IMG/VR virus record: IMGVR_UViG_3300037189_029083 | Coordinates: 1-22,609 of that record | Reading direction: 5' to 3' (one strand) | DNA: 22,609 nucleotides | Source of the DNA: a virus | In this document: positions 9,219 through 14,920 of the stretch, in pieces | Layout: every line of letters starts with the position of its first letter | Numbering within the stretch: position 1 is the first letter of the stretch | The notes under the pieces: generated by a model | What the model was told of the DNA's origin: nothing | What the model saw: the letters and a program-made list of their open reading frames with translations, nothing else | The model's database searches: none | Position numbers and translations under genes: made by a program

Positions 9219-9607
9219 GCTACCACATATCGACTTATGAGACTATCCTGGATGTGAATACAACCTATTCAACTCAGGACTCACAGCCTATCAACCTTGC
9301 ACAGGAGACTGGAGCACCTTACTTCTACGGTAAGATTTCTCTGGGCTATGTGGAATTCTCAGTATCTGGTCTCGATGCAGTAGGTTCTCTATCGCTTCGT
9401 CTCTGCACTGATGCTGACGGTCACCACGCTCTTGGTGAGTGGTCATCTCCAGTAATCTGGGGACTGAGCTCAAGTGGAGCAGCTGGAACCTGCACCTGGA
9501 AGACTGAACTTCCTTGGGGACAGTATGGAACTGACGTCTATGCCTTCGTCAAGACTGACACAGGTTCAGTCCTAGTATCGAAAGTAACCTTTGTAGTGGA
9601 GGACTGA
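9215..9607 (+). CDS. Beta-rich virion protein, first of three tandem genes
   Basis: This is a 130-residue protein starting with GTG at 9215; GGAGGAAG a few bases upstream decides this start. The sequence is rich in Ser, Thr, Val, Gly and aromatics in alternating pattern and lacks long helices or membrane segments, as in beta-sandwich capsid-decoration or tail proteins. Its general plan (polar start, 'VEFSVSGLDAVGSLSLRLCTDADG', Gly/Ser turn, 'VYAFVKTDTGSVLVSKVTF' end) parallels the two following genes at 9609 and 10024, so it may be a diverged paralogue. The next start follows one base after its stop. The specific role is unknown. Confidence 0.65.
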   Translation: MSYHISTYETILDVNTTYSTQDSQPINLAQETGAPYFYGKISLGYVEFSVSGLDAVGSLSLRLCTDADGHHALGEWSSPVIWGLSSSGAAGTCTWKTELPWGQYGTDVYAFVKTDTGSVLVSKVTFVVED

Positions 9608-9608
9608 T

Positions 9609-10019
9609 ATGGCCGGCACAGCTCTATTCTACCACCGTATTCCTAACACGACTTCACTCAACCTTACTACTACTAATGCTGTTGCACGTTCGTATGCGAT
9701 GAATCTCAATGCTGCACAGTCTTCGACTGTCGGCAATGGAACGTTCAGAGGTTTCCTCAACACCATCACCATCAACTTCACCACACTCGTTACTGCTGCT
9801 TCTGTTGTTGTAACAGTTTGTAAGGATGCTGCCGGTGACCAGCCAATTGGCGCCTTCACAATCAACCTCCAGACTGGCGTGACGACTGCTACTTCTGGCG
9901 GCGGCTCAGTGAAGCTGGACATTGGAACCTACCTCACATCACCAACAGTCTACTTCTTCTTCAGGACAAACGCAGGAACTCTAACGCTCACTAATTGTGA
10001 ATTGACCTGGACGGAGTGA
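9609..10019 (+). CDS. Beta-rich virion protein, second of three tandem genes
   Basis: This 136-residue protein has an ATG start and GGAGG about 8 bases upstream. It is highly enriched in Thr, Asn, Ser and Val, with almost no Lys or Glu, typical of beta-structured phage surface proteins. Clear correspondence with the next gene: 'GTFRGFLNTITINFTTLVTAASVVVTVCKDAAGD' against 'AKWNGIIESVVINYTTATGIASILSFLSRDANGD', then 'VTTATSGGGSVKLD' against 'GTTTATSGCIRLNYD', and a shared ending 'FFFRTNAGTLTLTNCELTWTE' against 'LFLRTNAATCIVTSVEVTWRE'. The two are tandem duplicates. A tail or head decoration role is inferred from composition and neighbours. Confidence 0.7.
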   Translation: MAGTALFYHRIPNTTSLNLTTTNAVARSYAMNLNAAQSSTVGNGTFRGFLNTITINFTTLVTAASVVVTVCKDAAGDQPIGAFTINLQTGVTTATSGGGSVKLDIGTYLTSPTVYFFFRTNAGTLTLTNCELTWTE

Positions 10020-10023
10020 TAAA

Positions 10024-10440
10024 ATGGCTTCACTATCCCGACTAAAGCACAAGGTCATACAGACACCGAACCTAGCACTCAGCGCTACCTATGCAACTAC
10101 CAGAACTGTTCAAATACCACTGTATCAGGACGCGCCTGGTATCGTTGGTAATGATGCAAAGTGGAACGGTATTATCGAGTCAGTTGTTATCAACTACACC
10201 ACTGCTACTGGTATCGCTTCTATCCTGAGCTTCCTATCCAGAGATGCTAATGGTGATGCTGGTCTTACTCAATCGACTACTACAAACGTCGTTACTGGAA
10301 CTACGACAGCTACATCTGGCTGTATTAGACTGAACTATGACCTCACACTTGCACTGAACCAGATCAATCTGTGGCTCTTCCTAAGGACGAACGCAGCAAC
10401 TTGCATTGTCACATCAGTAGAAGTAACTTGGCGTGAATAA
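10024..10440 (+). CDS. Beta-rich virion protein, third of three tandem genes
   Basis: This 138-residue protein has an ATG start and GGAG shortly upstream, within the stop of its paralogue. It is paralogous to the gene at 9609 over its whole length, with shared blocks INYTTATG-, SRDANGD, TTATSG and the C-terminal LRTNAAT...TWRE. The N-terminal 20 residues (MASLSRLKHKVIQTPNLALS) are more basic than those of the sister protein, which may reflect a different attachment surface. The final A of its TAA is the first base of the next ATG. Side-by-side diverged copies suggest hetero-oligomeric decoration or receptor-variation parts, but function is not shown. Confidence 0.7.
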   Translation: MASLSRLKHKVIQTPNLALSATYATTRTVQIPLYQDAPGIVGNDAKWNGIIESVVINYTTATGIASILSFLSRDANGDAGLTQSTTTNVVTGTTTATSGCIRLNYDLTLALNQINLWLFLRTNAATCIVTSVEVTWRE

Positions 10441-11240
10441 TGTCTAAGCCCTATGTTCAGCCTAAGCTCAAGCAGACTTACAACAATGATAAGAAGTCTC
10501 GTGAGCAGACAACACAGGACTTAGACCTATTCACCAATACTTTGAGAGGTATCGTCCCCGGAAGCGGTGGCGGCACGACTAATTTCCTGAGGGCTGACGG
10601 CTCTTGGGCAGCACCGCCAGGAGGCGGAGGATTACCACCAGATGGCACATACGCAGATATTCAAGTCACAGGACTTGGGACAAGTTGGACTCTCGTCTCT
10701 CCGGTTAATACAACCAGGCTCGCAACAGGCACAGCCTCAACGACAACCTGGCTTCGTGGAGATTCAACCTGGTCAGCTCTCCCTGGTTTCACGACAACAG
10801 ACGCAGGAACAGTCCCACCTTCAGGTGGTGGCACCACCAATTTCCTTCGAGCTGACGGCAGCTGGACTATCCCAGCAAACTTCACATCAGTCGCTCCAGG
10901 CTTCACACCAGCATCAGGTGGAGGAACCTCTAACTTCCTCAGAGCAGACGGAACTTGGGCAGCACCTGGAGGCGGTGGAGCTGTCACAAGACTGACGCTG
11001 AGTGCTCCATCTAACTCTGGAACTGAGTGGAGCTCTACAGTCTCTGTTGCAGGAGCGACAGCATCTTCTAAAGTTTCCTCTGCATTGGTCCTCAACTCTT
11101 CGCTGGACCAGAACGGATACGATGAGCTACAACATATGAATGTGTGGGCAGTTCCAGCTTCAGGTCAGATTACTTTCACACTCACTCATAGACTCGGTCG
11201 ATTCACCGGTCCCTTCTATGTCGATTACTCTTTAAGCTAA
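10440..11240 (+). CDS. Tail/fibre protein with repeated 'NFLRADGSW' elements
   Basis: This 266-residue protein overlaps the preceding stop by one base. After a polar, probably helical N-terminus (1-35) come four copies of a repeat typical of phage tail-fibre and receptor-binding proteins: GGTTNFLRADGSWAAP (about 43-59), TASTTTWLRGDSTWSALP (98-115), GGTTNFLRADGSWTIP (129-145) and GGTSNFLRADGTWAAP (160-176). Gly-rich linkers separate them. The last 85 residues are a distinct beta-rich domain ending TFTLTHRLGRFTGPFYVDYSLS. The repeat family is established knowledge; the receptor role here is an inference. It is short for a full fibre and may be an adaptor or an accessory fibre. Confidence 0.8.
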   Translation: MSKPYVQPKLKQTYNNDKKSREQTTQDLDLFTNTLRGIVPGSGGGTTNFLRADGSWAAPPGGGGLPPDGTYADIQVTGLGTSWTLVSPVNTTRLATGTASTTTWLRGDSTWSALPGFTTTDAGTVPPSGGGTTNFLRADGSWTIPANFTSVAPGFTPASGGGTSNFLRADGTWAAPGGGGAVTRLTLSAPSNSGTEWSSTVSVAGATASSKVSSALVLNSSLDQNGYDELQHMNVWAVPASGQITFTLTHRLGRFTGPFYVDYSLS

Positions 11241-11250
11241 AGGAAGACAA

Positions 11251-12039
11251 ATGTCAATCATTACAAGAACAGATGGAACCTACATACCAGTAAGAGAGGC
11301 ACGCTCTACTACAGGAACTCTAGCAGCACTGAACGCTGAGGTTGTATTGGCACTGAGCGGAGATGCTTCTACACTTATCCAACTGTCAGCAGCAGCTGCA
11401 GTTACTATGACAGTATCGTTTGAAGGTTCGATAGACGGTGGCGTCAATTACTTTCCAGTCCTGGCAATACCTTATGCAGCAACAGTAGGAACTATTCCAG
11501 TCCTGTCGCAGCCAATGATTTCAGAAGCCTTCTCTGCTGTCATACCATACAGAGTTTATGCTCTGGCTACAGGTCAGCTCTCCAATGTGAGAGTAAGAGT
11601 TTCAGCCTGGACATCAGGAACAGTCTCTATCGCTATGCGTTCTGGACCTGAGCAGGAGATTCATCCTAACCTCTTCAACAGAACTTCTACTCTCTGTGTG
11701 ACGGCTACTGGAGCGGCGGCAGCCGCTGTTACAGCTACTCTTCCTGCTGTTGCTGGTCTTCGTCACTACATCGACAACATCACCATCACCAGGTCTGCCA
11801 CTGCTGCTCTGACTGCAGCTGCTGCGCCTGTCTTAGTAACGACAACTAACCTACCAGGAACTCCAGCATTCACCTTCGGTTCAGACGCTGGTGGTATCGG
11901 TGTCGATAAGACTGTAACCTTCGACGCTGGTGGAACTGGTCTGGCTGCAGCAGCTATAGGAACTGCTACGACCATAGTGTGTCCAGTCTATACTGGTGTC
12001 ATATGGCGTGTGAATGTCATCTATCGTCTTGGTCTGTGA
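11251..12039 (+). CDS. Beta-rich virion protein, Ala/Thr/Val-rich
   Basis: This is a 262-residue protein with an ATG start and AAAGGAAG upstream. The composition is dominated by Ala, Thr, Val, Ser and Gly with very few charged residues. A first half (MSFEGSIDGGVNYFPVLAI-type turns, 'VTMTVSFEGSIDGGVNY') looks like an Ig-like or jelly-roll beta domain. A second half contains low-complexity blocks ATGAAAAAVTATLPAVAG and SATAALTAAAAP and ends VIWRVNVIYRLGL. It closes the structural block before the lysis-type genes. A tail spike, fibre partner or head decoration protein fits. No enzyme motif is visible. Confidence 0.65.
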   Translation: MSIITRTDGTYIPVREARSTTGTLAALNAEVVLALSGDASTLIQLSAAAAVTMTVSFEGSIDGGVNYFPVLAIPYAATVGTIPVLSQPMISEAFSAVIPYRVYALATGQLSNVRVRVSAWTSGTVSIAMRSGPEQEIHPNLFNRTSTLCVTATGAAAAAVTATLPAVAGLRHYIDNITITRSATAALTAAAAPVLVTTTNLPGTPAFTFGSDAGGIGVDKTVTFDAGGTGLAAAAIGTATTIVCPVYTGVIWRVNVIYRLGL

Positions 12040-12048
12040 GGAGTAGCT

Positions 12049-12378
12049 ATGGAAGAAGTAGCATCAGTTCTCAGTCTTGCCTCTGGTCCAGCTGGAGGTC
12101 TAATAGTCTGCTTCAGTATCCTCTGGTGGATAGGGAACCGGGCGCTACCAGTCTTCCAGAAGTATTTAGAAGACCAGAACCAGACGCTGAGAGACTTAGT
12201 TACTTCTATAGATGTAACAGTCCAGGAGCATAAGAAAGACAGAGCAGTGTTCGAACAAGCTATAGCCTCTCTCTCAGTGAATATCGCCTCAGTAGATGAG
12301 AGACTGGCTATAGTGGAGACAGAGATAGAAGAAGTTAGAGACGACATCACAGATGTGAAGGGGAAACTGAACCTATGA
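12049..12378 (+). CDS. Single-pass membrane protein with coiled coil (holin/lysis-associated candidate)
   Basis: This 109-residue protein has an ATG start and GAGGAG overlapping the previous stop. Residues 13-33 (GPAGGLIVCFSILWWIGNRAL) form one strong hydrophobic membrane segment. The remaining 75 residues are a heptad-like charged helix (VASVDERLAIVETEIEEVRDDITDVKGKL). A short membrane anchor plus coiled coil directly after the tail genes is a common layout for phage lysis accessory proteins of the holin, XhlA or spanin class, but the exact class cannot be fixed. The TGA overlaps the next ATG (ATGA), showing tight coupling to the 58-residue gene that follows. Confidence 0.6.
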   Translation: MEEVASVLSLASGPAGGLIVCFSILWWIGNRALPVFQKYLEDQNQTLRDLVTSIDVTVQEHKKDRAVFEQAIASLSVNIASVDERLAIVETEIEEVRDDITDVKGKLNL

Positions 12379-12551
12379 ACGAAGAGATAGACAGGAACTT
12401 AGAGTCGAGAGTTAGAGCTCTAGAGAAGTGGGCTTCTGGTCTTGAAGAGGAGCTTAAGACAGCTACTCTACTACTGAAGGGAGCTAATCTTCAGACTGAT
12501 AAGCTCTCTATAATAGTCCAGAAACTAAGAGGAGGAGACTGTGAATCCTGA
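12375..12551 (+). CDS. 58-residue coiled-coil protein in the lysis block
   Basis: ATG at 12375 overlaps the previous TGA (ATGA), and the frame runs 58 codons to TGA at 12549-12551. The product, beginning MNEEIDRNLESRVRALEKW, is a single charged amphipathic helix with a Leu/Ile heptad pattern, no membrane segment and a Cys near its end (GGDCES). Its last 11 bases overlap the GTG start of the next gene. It may pair through its coil with the C-terminal coil of the preceding membrane protein. That partnership is inferred only from adjacency and helix type. Confidence 0.6.
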   Translation: MNEEIDRNLESRVRALEKWASGLEEELKTATLLLKGANLQTDKLSIIVQKLRGGDCES

Positions 12552-12750
12552 ACAAGTATTAGTGAAGGTGCCCTGGAAGGACGTTGCTATAGTAGTTTCC
12601 AGACTGATTAAGTTCTCCAAGGGAGGTATCTCTAAGGACGAAGCTAAGGAGTTGGTCTCTCTAATAGCTCTATTAGGAGCTCAGGTCTCTCTTGCTATAG
12701 GTCCAGAACTATCAGAGACTGAACCAGTATCTAAGAAGAGGAAGAAGTAG
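12541..12750 (+). CDS. Small protein with hydrophobic helix and basic tail (possible holin)
   Basis: The GTG start at 12541 is supported by GAGGAGGA 4-10 bases upstream. The 69-residue product has an N-terminal amphipathic part (VPWKDVAIVVSRLIKF), a hydrophobic helix at about 36-54 (AKELVSLIALLGAQVSLAIG) and a C-terminal KKRKK. A size near 67 residues with a basic tail resembles T7-type holins, but the hydrophobic helix is marginal as a membrane span, so this is a weak call. It is the last gene of the plus-strand late block. A strong hairpin follows 50 bases downstream. Confidence 0.55.
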   Translation: MNPEQVLVKVPWKDVAIVVSRLIKFSKGGISKDEAKELVSLIALLGAQVSLAIGPELSETEPVSKKRKK

Positions 12751-12795
12751 ATGTTCGTCTATGACGTTGAACTTATACTAGCTGGTTCTCTATAA

Positions 12796-13379
12796 ACAAA
12801 TCGGGAGGATAAGTTACCTTATCCCCCCGACCGAGCCATCATCTTTCCGCGGCTCTTTCTAAACAAACTCTATTCGAAGTAAGGTTGGTGATATGCGATG
12901 TCCTTAATAGAGTTTGCTCAGACTGAACGATTACGTTCTTATATCTAAATAGTATCCTCAGCAGCAGAGTGTTTAAATTATTTTATGCTGTTTCTGGAGA
13001 CAGAAGGGCTTTAGCCCTGTATCAGCTTCTTTGCTCGAGTATATTTCGCAGTTGGTGACCTCAAAGTTTTTGGCGTCTTCGACCAACCACTTGTTGCCAG
13101 CCTTATTCGCTTCCTGTTGCAGGCGTTGCTTAACGTTTCTGCAGGGCTACTTACGAATAAACCTGGAGGAGAATAGAGCCTCCCTTTCGAGACTTACTGG
13201 ATAGCTAACATCGAAGTTAGATTTAGGCTCGTGTCCTTACTATGTCAGCTTCAAGACATAATAAAGTATCAATCACCATCTCAGCCGGAATCACACCGTG
13301 CAGTCTCTCTATCAACCATTACTCTGCTGCAATCAAGGCAGCTATGTTCTTACATATCTAATTATATGGTCCAGCAACT
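12796..13379 (+). ncRNA. 584-base gene-free region rich in inverted repeats; candidate structured RNA (strand uncertain)
   Basis: No convincing gene is visible on either strand. Inverted repeats are dense. There is a 13-bp hairpin (12801-12830), GAGCC/GGCTC (12833-12837 with 12851-12855), a perfect 10-bp AAACTCTATT/AATAGAGTTT (12865-12874 with 12906-12915) and GAACG-ATTA-CGTTC (12925-12938). Further ones are CAGCA/TGCTG (12962-12966 with 12986-12990), AGGGC-TTTA-GCCCT (13005-13018), GGAGG/CCTCC (13165-13183), CTAAC/GTTAG (13205-13220) and GCTGC/GCAGC (13326-13342). The loop sequence GGTTGGT (12883-12889) can pair with ACCAACC (13082-13088), a possible long-range contact. The plus strand is favoured because the region follows plus-strand late genes. 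Large phage RNAs such as GOLLD and ROOL are of comparable size, but I did not recognise their sequence here. Confidence 0.4.
12801..12830 (+). terminator. Strong hairpin after the late operon (terminator or RNA-processing site)
   Basis: TCGGGAGGATAAG and CTTATCCCCCCGA form a 13-bp stem with one A-C mismatch and a TTAC loop, 50 bases after the last gene of the late block. No U-run follows (CCGAGCCATC), so it is not a standard Rho-independent terminator. It may stop a phage polymerase, protect the 3' end of the late message, or be the first stem of the structured region. Confidence 0.5.
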
Positions 13380-13850
13380 TCAGTAAAACTCAAGTGAAAT
13401 TTTCTTGATAAAACCTGCATCTTCTACTTCCTGCCACTTCATTGTAGTGCAGATAGCATTGTGGCGATTGAAAGTGCGGCGGCCTTTCAGAAATCTCTTC
13501 AAGTCAGAAGAGCGATAGAGATAGCAAGCCCGCTCCCAGATGTTAATGAAGGCAACAACATCAGCATTGCCGCTCATCCAACCTATAGGTCTTCCAGCCT
13601 TAGTGGTAAGCTCAACACAGACAGTCTCATAGGCCCGCTTGTTCTGCCAGTCCCAACCGTCGTTAGACTTCACCTCTATCTGCAGGCCCTTATACTTCAT
13701 ATCAAAGCCCATATAGTAGTTGTCTGGCTTCTGGCTAATCCACTCAGTTCGCTCATCGCTCTCGCGCAGCTTATTATAGAGTTTGCCTTCCCACAGCTTG
13801 CCCGTATCCAAAGACTTCATCCCTTCCTTAGTATGCCAGTCGCTTATCAT
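13380..13850 (-). CDS. PD-(D/E)XK-type nuclease (endonuclease I / junction resolvase-like)
   Basis: This 156-residue protein is on the minus strand. ATG at 13848-13850 is chosen for the very good GAGGTGAT ribosome site just upstream. The core FDMKYKGLQIEVKSND gives Asp50, Glu59 and Lys61, the D-(x)8-ExK signature of PD-(D/E)XK nucleases, with Glu21 in the preceding helix (WEGKLYNKL). Length and spacing resemble T7 endonuclease I (149 residues; Glu20, Asp55, Glu65, Lys67), which resolves branched DNA before packaging. The tail (SGNADVVAFINIWERACYLYRSSDLKRFL) has the usual strand-helix pattern following such a core. The resolvase role is an inference; another phage nuclease is possible. It is a single gene, divergent from the small-gene operon at 13950. 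Confidence 0.65.
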   Translation of the reverse strand: MISDWHTKEGMKSLDTGKLWEGKLYNKLRESDERTEWISQKPDNYYMGFDMKYKGLQIEVKSNDGWDWQNKRAYETVCVELTTKAGRPIGWMSGNADVVAFINIWERACYLYRSSDLKRFLKGRRTFNRHNAICTTMKWQEVEDAGFIKKISLEFY

Positions 13851-13859
13851 ATATCACCT

Positions 13860-13890
13860 CATCGGTTTTTATCGCCGATGAAATAAATAT
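13860..13890 (-). promoter_or_regulatory. Promoter-like element and leader hairpin of the nuclease gene
   Basis: Reading the minus strand, AATATTTATT (ATATTTAT at 13890-13883) is followed by the hairpin CATCGG-(9)-CCGATG (13880-13860) and then GAGGTGATATATG, the ribosome site and start. Similar leaders lie before the minus-strand genes ending upstream at 15949 and 16589. The promoter role is inferred from recurrence. Confidence 0.4.
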
Positions 13891-13920
13891 TATGAAGACT
13901 TGTAATAATCCAGCTTTCCA

Positions 13921-13949
13921 GTATATTTATATGCAGGAGGGGAGGAGAT
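13921..13949 (+). promoter_or_regulatory. Promoter-like element and ribosome site of the three-gene plus-strand operon
   Basis: ATATTTAT at 13923-13930 is followed by ATGCAGGAGGGGAGGAG, a long purine-rich ribosome site, and ATG at 13950. It is divergent from the equivalent element at 13883-13890, 40 bp away. Because ATATTTAT is close to the reverse of the T4-type late core TATAAATA, the direction of each element in this divergent pair cannot be settled by eye. Confidence 0.4.
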
Positions 13950-14033
13950 ATGCTTGATATGCCTATAGTTGTTCCAAGACTTGACGCCCTAACACCATCA
14001 ACCGCGCGCTGCTATTTGGAGAAATCCCTATGA
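13950..14033 (+). CDS. 27-residue small protein, first gene of a mini-operon
   Basis: ATG at 13950 follows AGGAGGGGAGGAG at ideal spacing. The frame of 28 codons ends in TGA at 14031-14033, overlapping the ATG of the next gene (ATGA), the same overlap used throughout this genome. The product is MLDMPIVVPRLDALTPSTAR followed by CYLEKSL. It has no membrane segment or recognised motif. The strong ribosome site and precise coupling are the reasons to call it real. It may act as a leader that drives translation of the next gene, or as a very small phage effector. Confidence 0.55.
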   Translation: MLDMPIVVPRLDALTPSTARCYLEKSL

Positions 14034-14242
14034 GAAACCGATTCGTCCCAGGAGACCTTGCCCAAGTAGGCTTACCACGCTGTAAGGAGAGTCAGCTTCA
14101 GACAGTAATGGTAGTCCATATAGAGGAGCCTAATAACACAGACCGTATATACACCGTATTAACAGCCCACGGTTCATACGAGAAGGTATATCAGGAACGC
14201 TTCATCAGGCCACTCTCTCGTATAGAAGGCGCCAAGATATGA
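14030..14242 (+). CDS. 70-residue small protein, SH3-like strand pattern
   Basis: This protein overlaps the preceding gene by four bases and the next one by four bases (ATGATAG). The sequence pattern FVPGDLAQV...QTVMVVHIEE...RIYTVLTAHGSYEKVYQERFIRPLS is that of a small five-stranded barrel: 'PGD.v.v', a central strand pair and a closing 'rfirpl'. This is typical of SH3-like or KOW-like domains that bind nucleic acid or protein. The next gene shows the same plan, so the pair may be diverged duplicates. The function is unknown. Position between a nuclease and a strand-switched island of small proteins suggests an early or accessory role. Confidence 0.65.
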   Translation: MRNRFVPGDLAQVGLPRCKESQLQTVMVVHIEEPNNTDRIYTVLTAHGSYEKVYQERFIRPLSRIEGAKI

Positions 14243-14439
14243 TAGCCGAGGATTATGTTCCCTCTCCAGGTTCCATAGTAGAGCTCTGCATAGGCGGTAA
14301 TCGCTGGCATCCAGCCATTGTCGTGGAGATGGAACATAAACCATACACTAAAGAAGAGCCATACCAGTATAGGTGCGTCTTGCTCTGCGAGGGAGCCATC
14401 CATACTATCTGGCATCCTCAGCTAATAAGAGAAGTATGA
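14239..14439 (+). CDS. 66-residue small protein, SH3-like, possible paralogue of the preceding gene
   Basis: The start overlaps the TGA of the preceding gene. The sequence YVPSPGSIVELCIGGNRWHPAIVVEME...YQYRCVLLCEGAIHTIWHPQLIREV follows the same plan as the previous protein: 'PG..V.l', 'h.a.vv.hE', 'Y.vll..G......p..irp/rev'. I do not recognise a family. It is the last gene of the mini-operon. The hairpin GAGGC-TCT-GCCTC (14448-14460), the 22-bp repeat array and a terminator follow directly. Confidence 0.65.
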   Translation: MIAEDYVPSPGSIVELCIGGNRWHPAIVVEMEHKPYTKEEPYQYRCVLLCEGAIHTIWHPQLIREV

Positions 14440-14462
14440 GAAAGGGCGAGGCTCTGCCTCAC

Positions 14463-14543
14463 TGTTGTCCGGCGTCTTGTTAACGGTTGTCCGGCGTCTT
14501 GTTAATGGTTGTCCGGCTTGCAGAAACGGTTGTCCGGCGCCCC
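14463..14543. repeat. Four direct repeats of TTGTCCGGC at 22, 22 and 21 bp spacing
   Basis: TTGTCCGGC starts at 14465, 14487, 14509 and 14530. The first two units share GTTGTCCGGCGTCTTGTTAA (about 20 identical bases), the third and fourth keep GGTTGTCCGGC. Spacing of two helical turns puts all copies on one face of the DNA. The fourth copy runs into the terminator stem that follows. A protein-binding array, origin iterons or an RNA element in the 3' tail of the mini-operon are all possible. Confidence 0.75.
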
Positions 14544-14563
14544 TTTATGGGGCGCTTTGTTGT
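14537..14563 (+). terminator. Rho-independent terminator of the plus-strand mini-operon
   Basis: GCGCCCC (14537-14543), loop TTTAT and GGGGCGC (14549-14555) form a perfect 7-bp GC stem, followed by TTTGTTGT. It lies 100 bases after the stop of the 66-residue gene and faces the oppositely oriented terminator at 14594-14626. Confidence 0.8.
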
Positions 14564-14574
14564 CTCTAACCTAT

Positions 14575-14587
14575 TGACAATTTGTCA
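14575..14587. promoter_or_regulatory. 13-bp perfect palindrome TGACAATTTGTCA (candidate operator)
   Basis: TGACAA-T-TTGTCA is a perfect inverted repeat with one central base, extended on the right to TTGTCAC. Its half-site is the same TGACAA found in the phased array at 16750-16815. It lies between the two convergent terminators, where nothing else explains it. Confidence 0.45.
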
Positions 14588-14593
14588 CAAGAA

Positions 14594-14626
14594 ATAATAA
14601 AAGCGGCATCAGTTCCCTGTGCCGCT
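14594..14626 (-). terminator. Rho-independent terminator of the minus-strand island
   Basis: Read on the minus strand, AGCGGCA and TGCCGCT (14626-14602) form a perfect 7-bp stem with an 11-base loop, followed by TTTTATTATTTC. It ends transcripts from the 14663-16589 genes. The nearest stop codon is about 40 bases upstream of it. Confidence 0.8.
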
Positions 14627-14662
14627 CACCACGCCCTCTCTCTCGCCTCTACCAAAAACAAA

Positions 14663-14920
14663 TCAATTGATTAGAATGTCTATCGGCCAATCGCCCAACC
14701 AAGTCTCCGCATTACCGCCGACGCTCGTCTCAACAGTCTTCTTCTCGCCGTAATGCCATACCTCGTAGTATTCAACTCTGATTGCATTGCCCTCGTCATC
14801 CACATCCCAGTCCAAGTCGTCCCCAATAAGACGCAGGACATTGATTGGGCCTCGTGTTGTCTGAACAATCTGGCCCATCTCCCAACGCTGTGGCAACTCT
14901 TCTACTTGTTCTCTTGTCAT
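14663..14920 (-). CDS. 85-residue acidic protein, unknown function
   Basis: ATG at 14918-14920 on the minus strand is preceded by GGGAGGAGAGAGCG, a good ribosome site. The protein is acidic (for example LIGDDLDWDVDDEGNA) and rich in Trp and Gly, with no membrane segment or known motif. The pattern 'GQIVQTTRGPINVLRLIG...RVEYYEVWHYG' looks like a small beta-barrel. It is the last gene of the minus-strand island, with its own promoter-like element upstream (14943-14950) and the terminator just downstream. An early host-interaction role is a guess from size, charge and strand. Confidence 0.65.
   Translation of the reverse strand: MTREQVEELPQRWEMGQIVQTTRGPINVLRLIGDDLDWDVDDEGNAIRVEYYEVWHYGEKKTVETSVGGNAETWLGDWPIDILIN

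Noticed and set aside
10661-11095. 144-residue minus-strand frame opposite the tail-fibre gene
   Set aside because: Antisense of the Gly/Pro-rich repeats; the plus-strand repeat protein is recognisable and in operon context.
12751-12795. 14-codon frame MFVYDVELILAGSL directly after the last late gene, with GAGGAAGAAG upstream
   Set aside because: Too short to support without translation data or relatives; the purine run is also the KKRKK codons of the previous gene.
12865-12915. tRNA or group I intron in the gene-free region
   Set aside because: No tRNA T-loop with proper arms could be placed, and no intron core pairing or interrupted gene was found; only generic stems are supported.
13242-13361. 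39-residue plus-strand frame (MSASRHNKVSITISAG...) in the gene-free region
   Set aside because: No ribosome site upstream, no coupling to a neighbour, and unremarkable composition; likely chance.
13461-13886. 141-residue plus-strand frame opposite the nuclease
   Set aside because: It is antisense to a gene with a clear nuclease motif and an excellent ribosome site, and has no ribosome site of its own.
14463-14543. TTGTCCGGC repeats as a CRISPR array
   Set aside because: Spacing of 21-22 bp start-to-start with nearly identical interiors leaves no room for spacers, and no cas genes are present.
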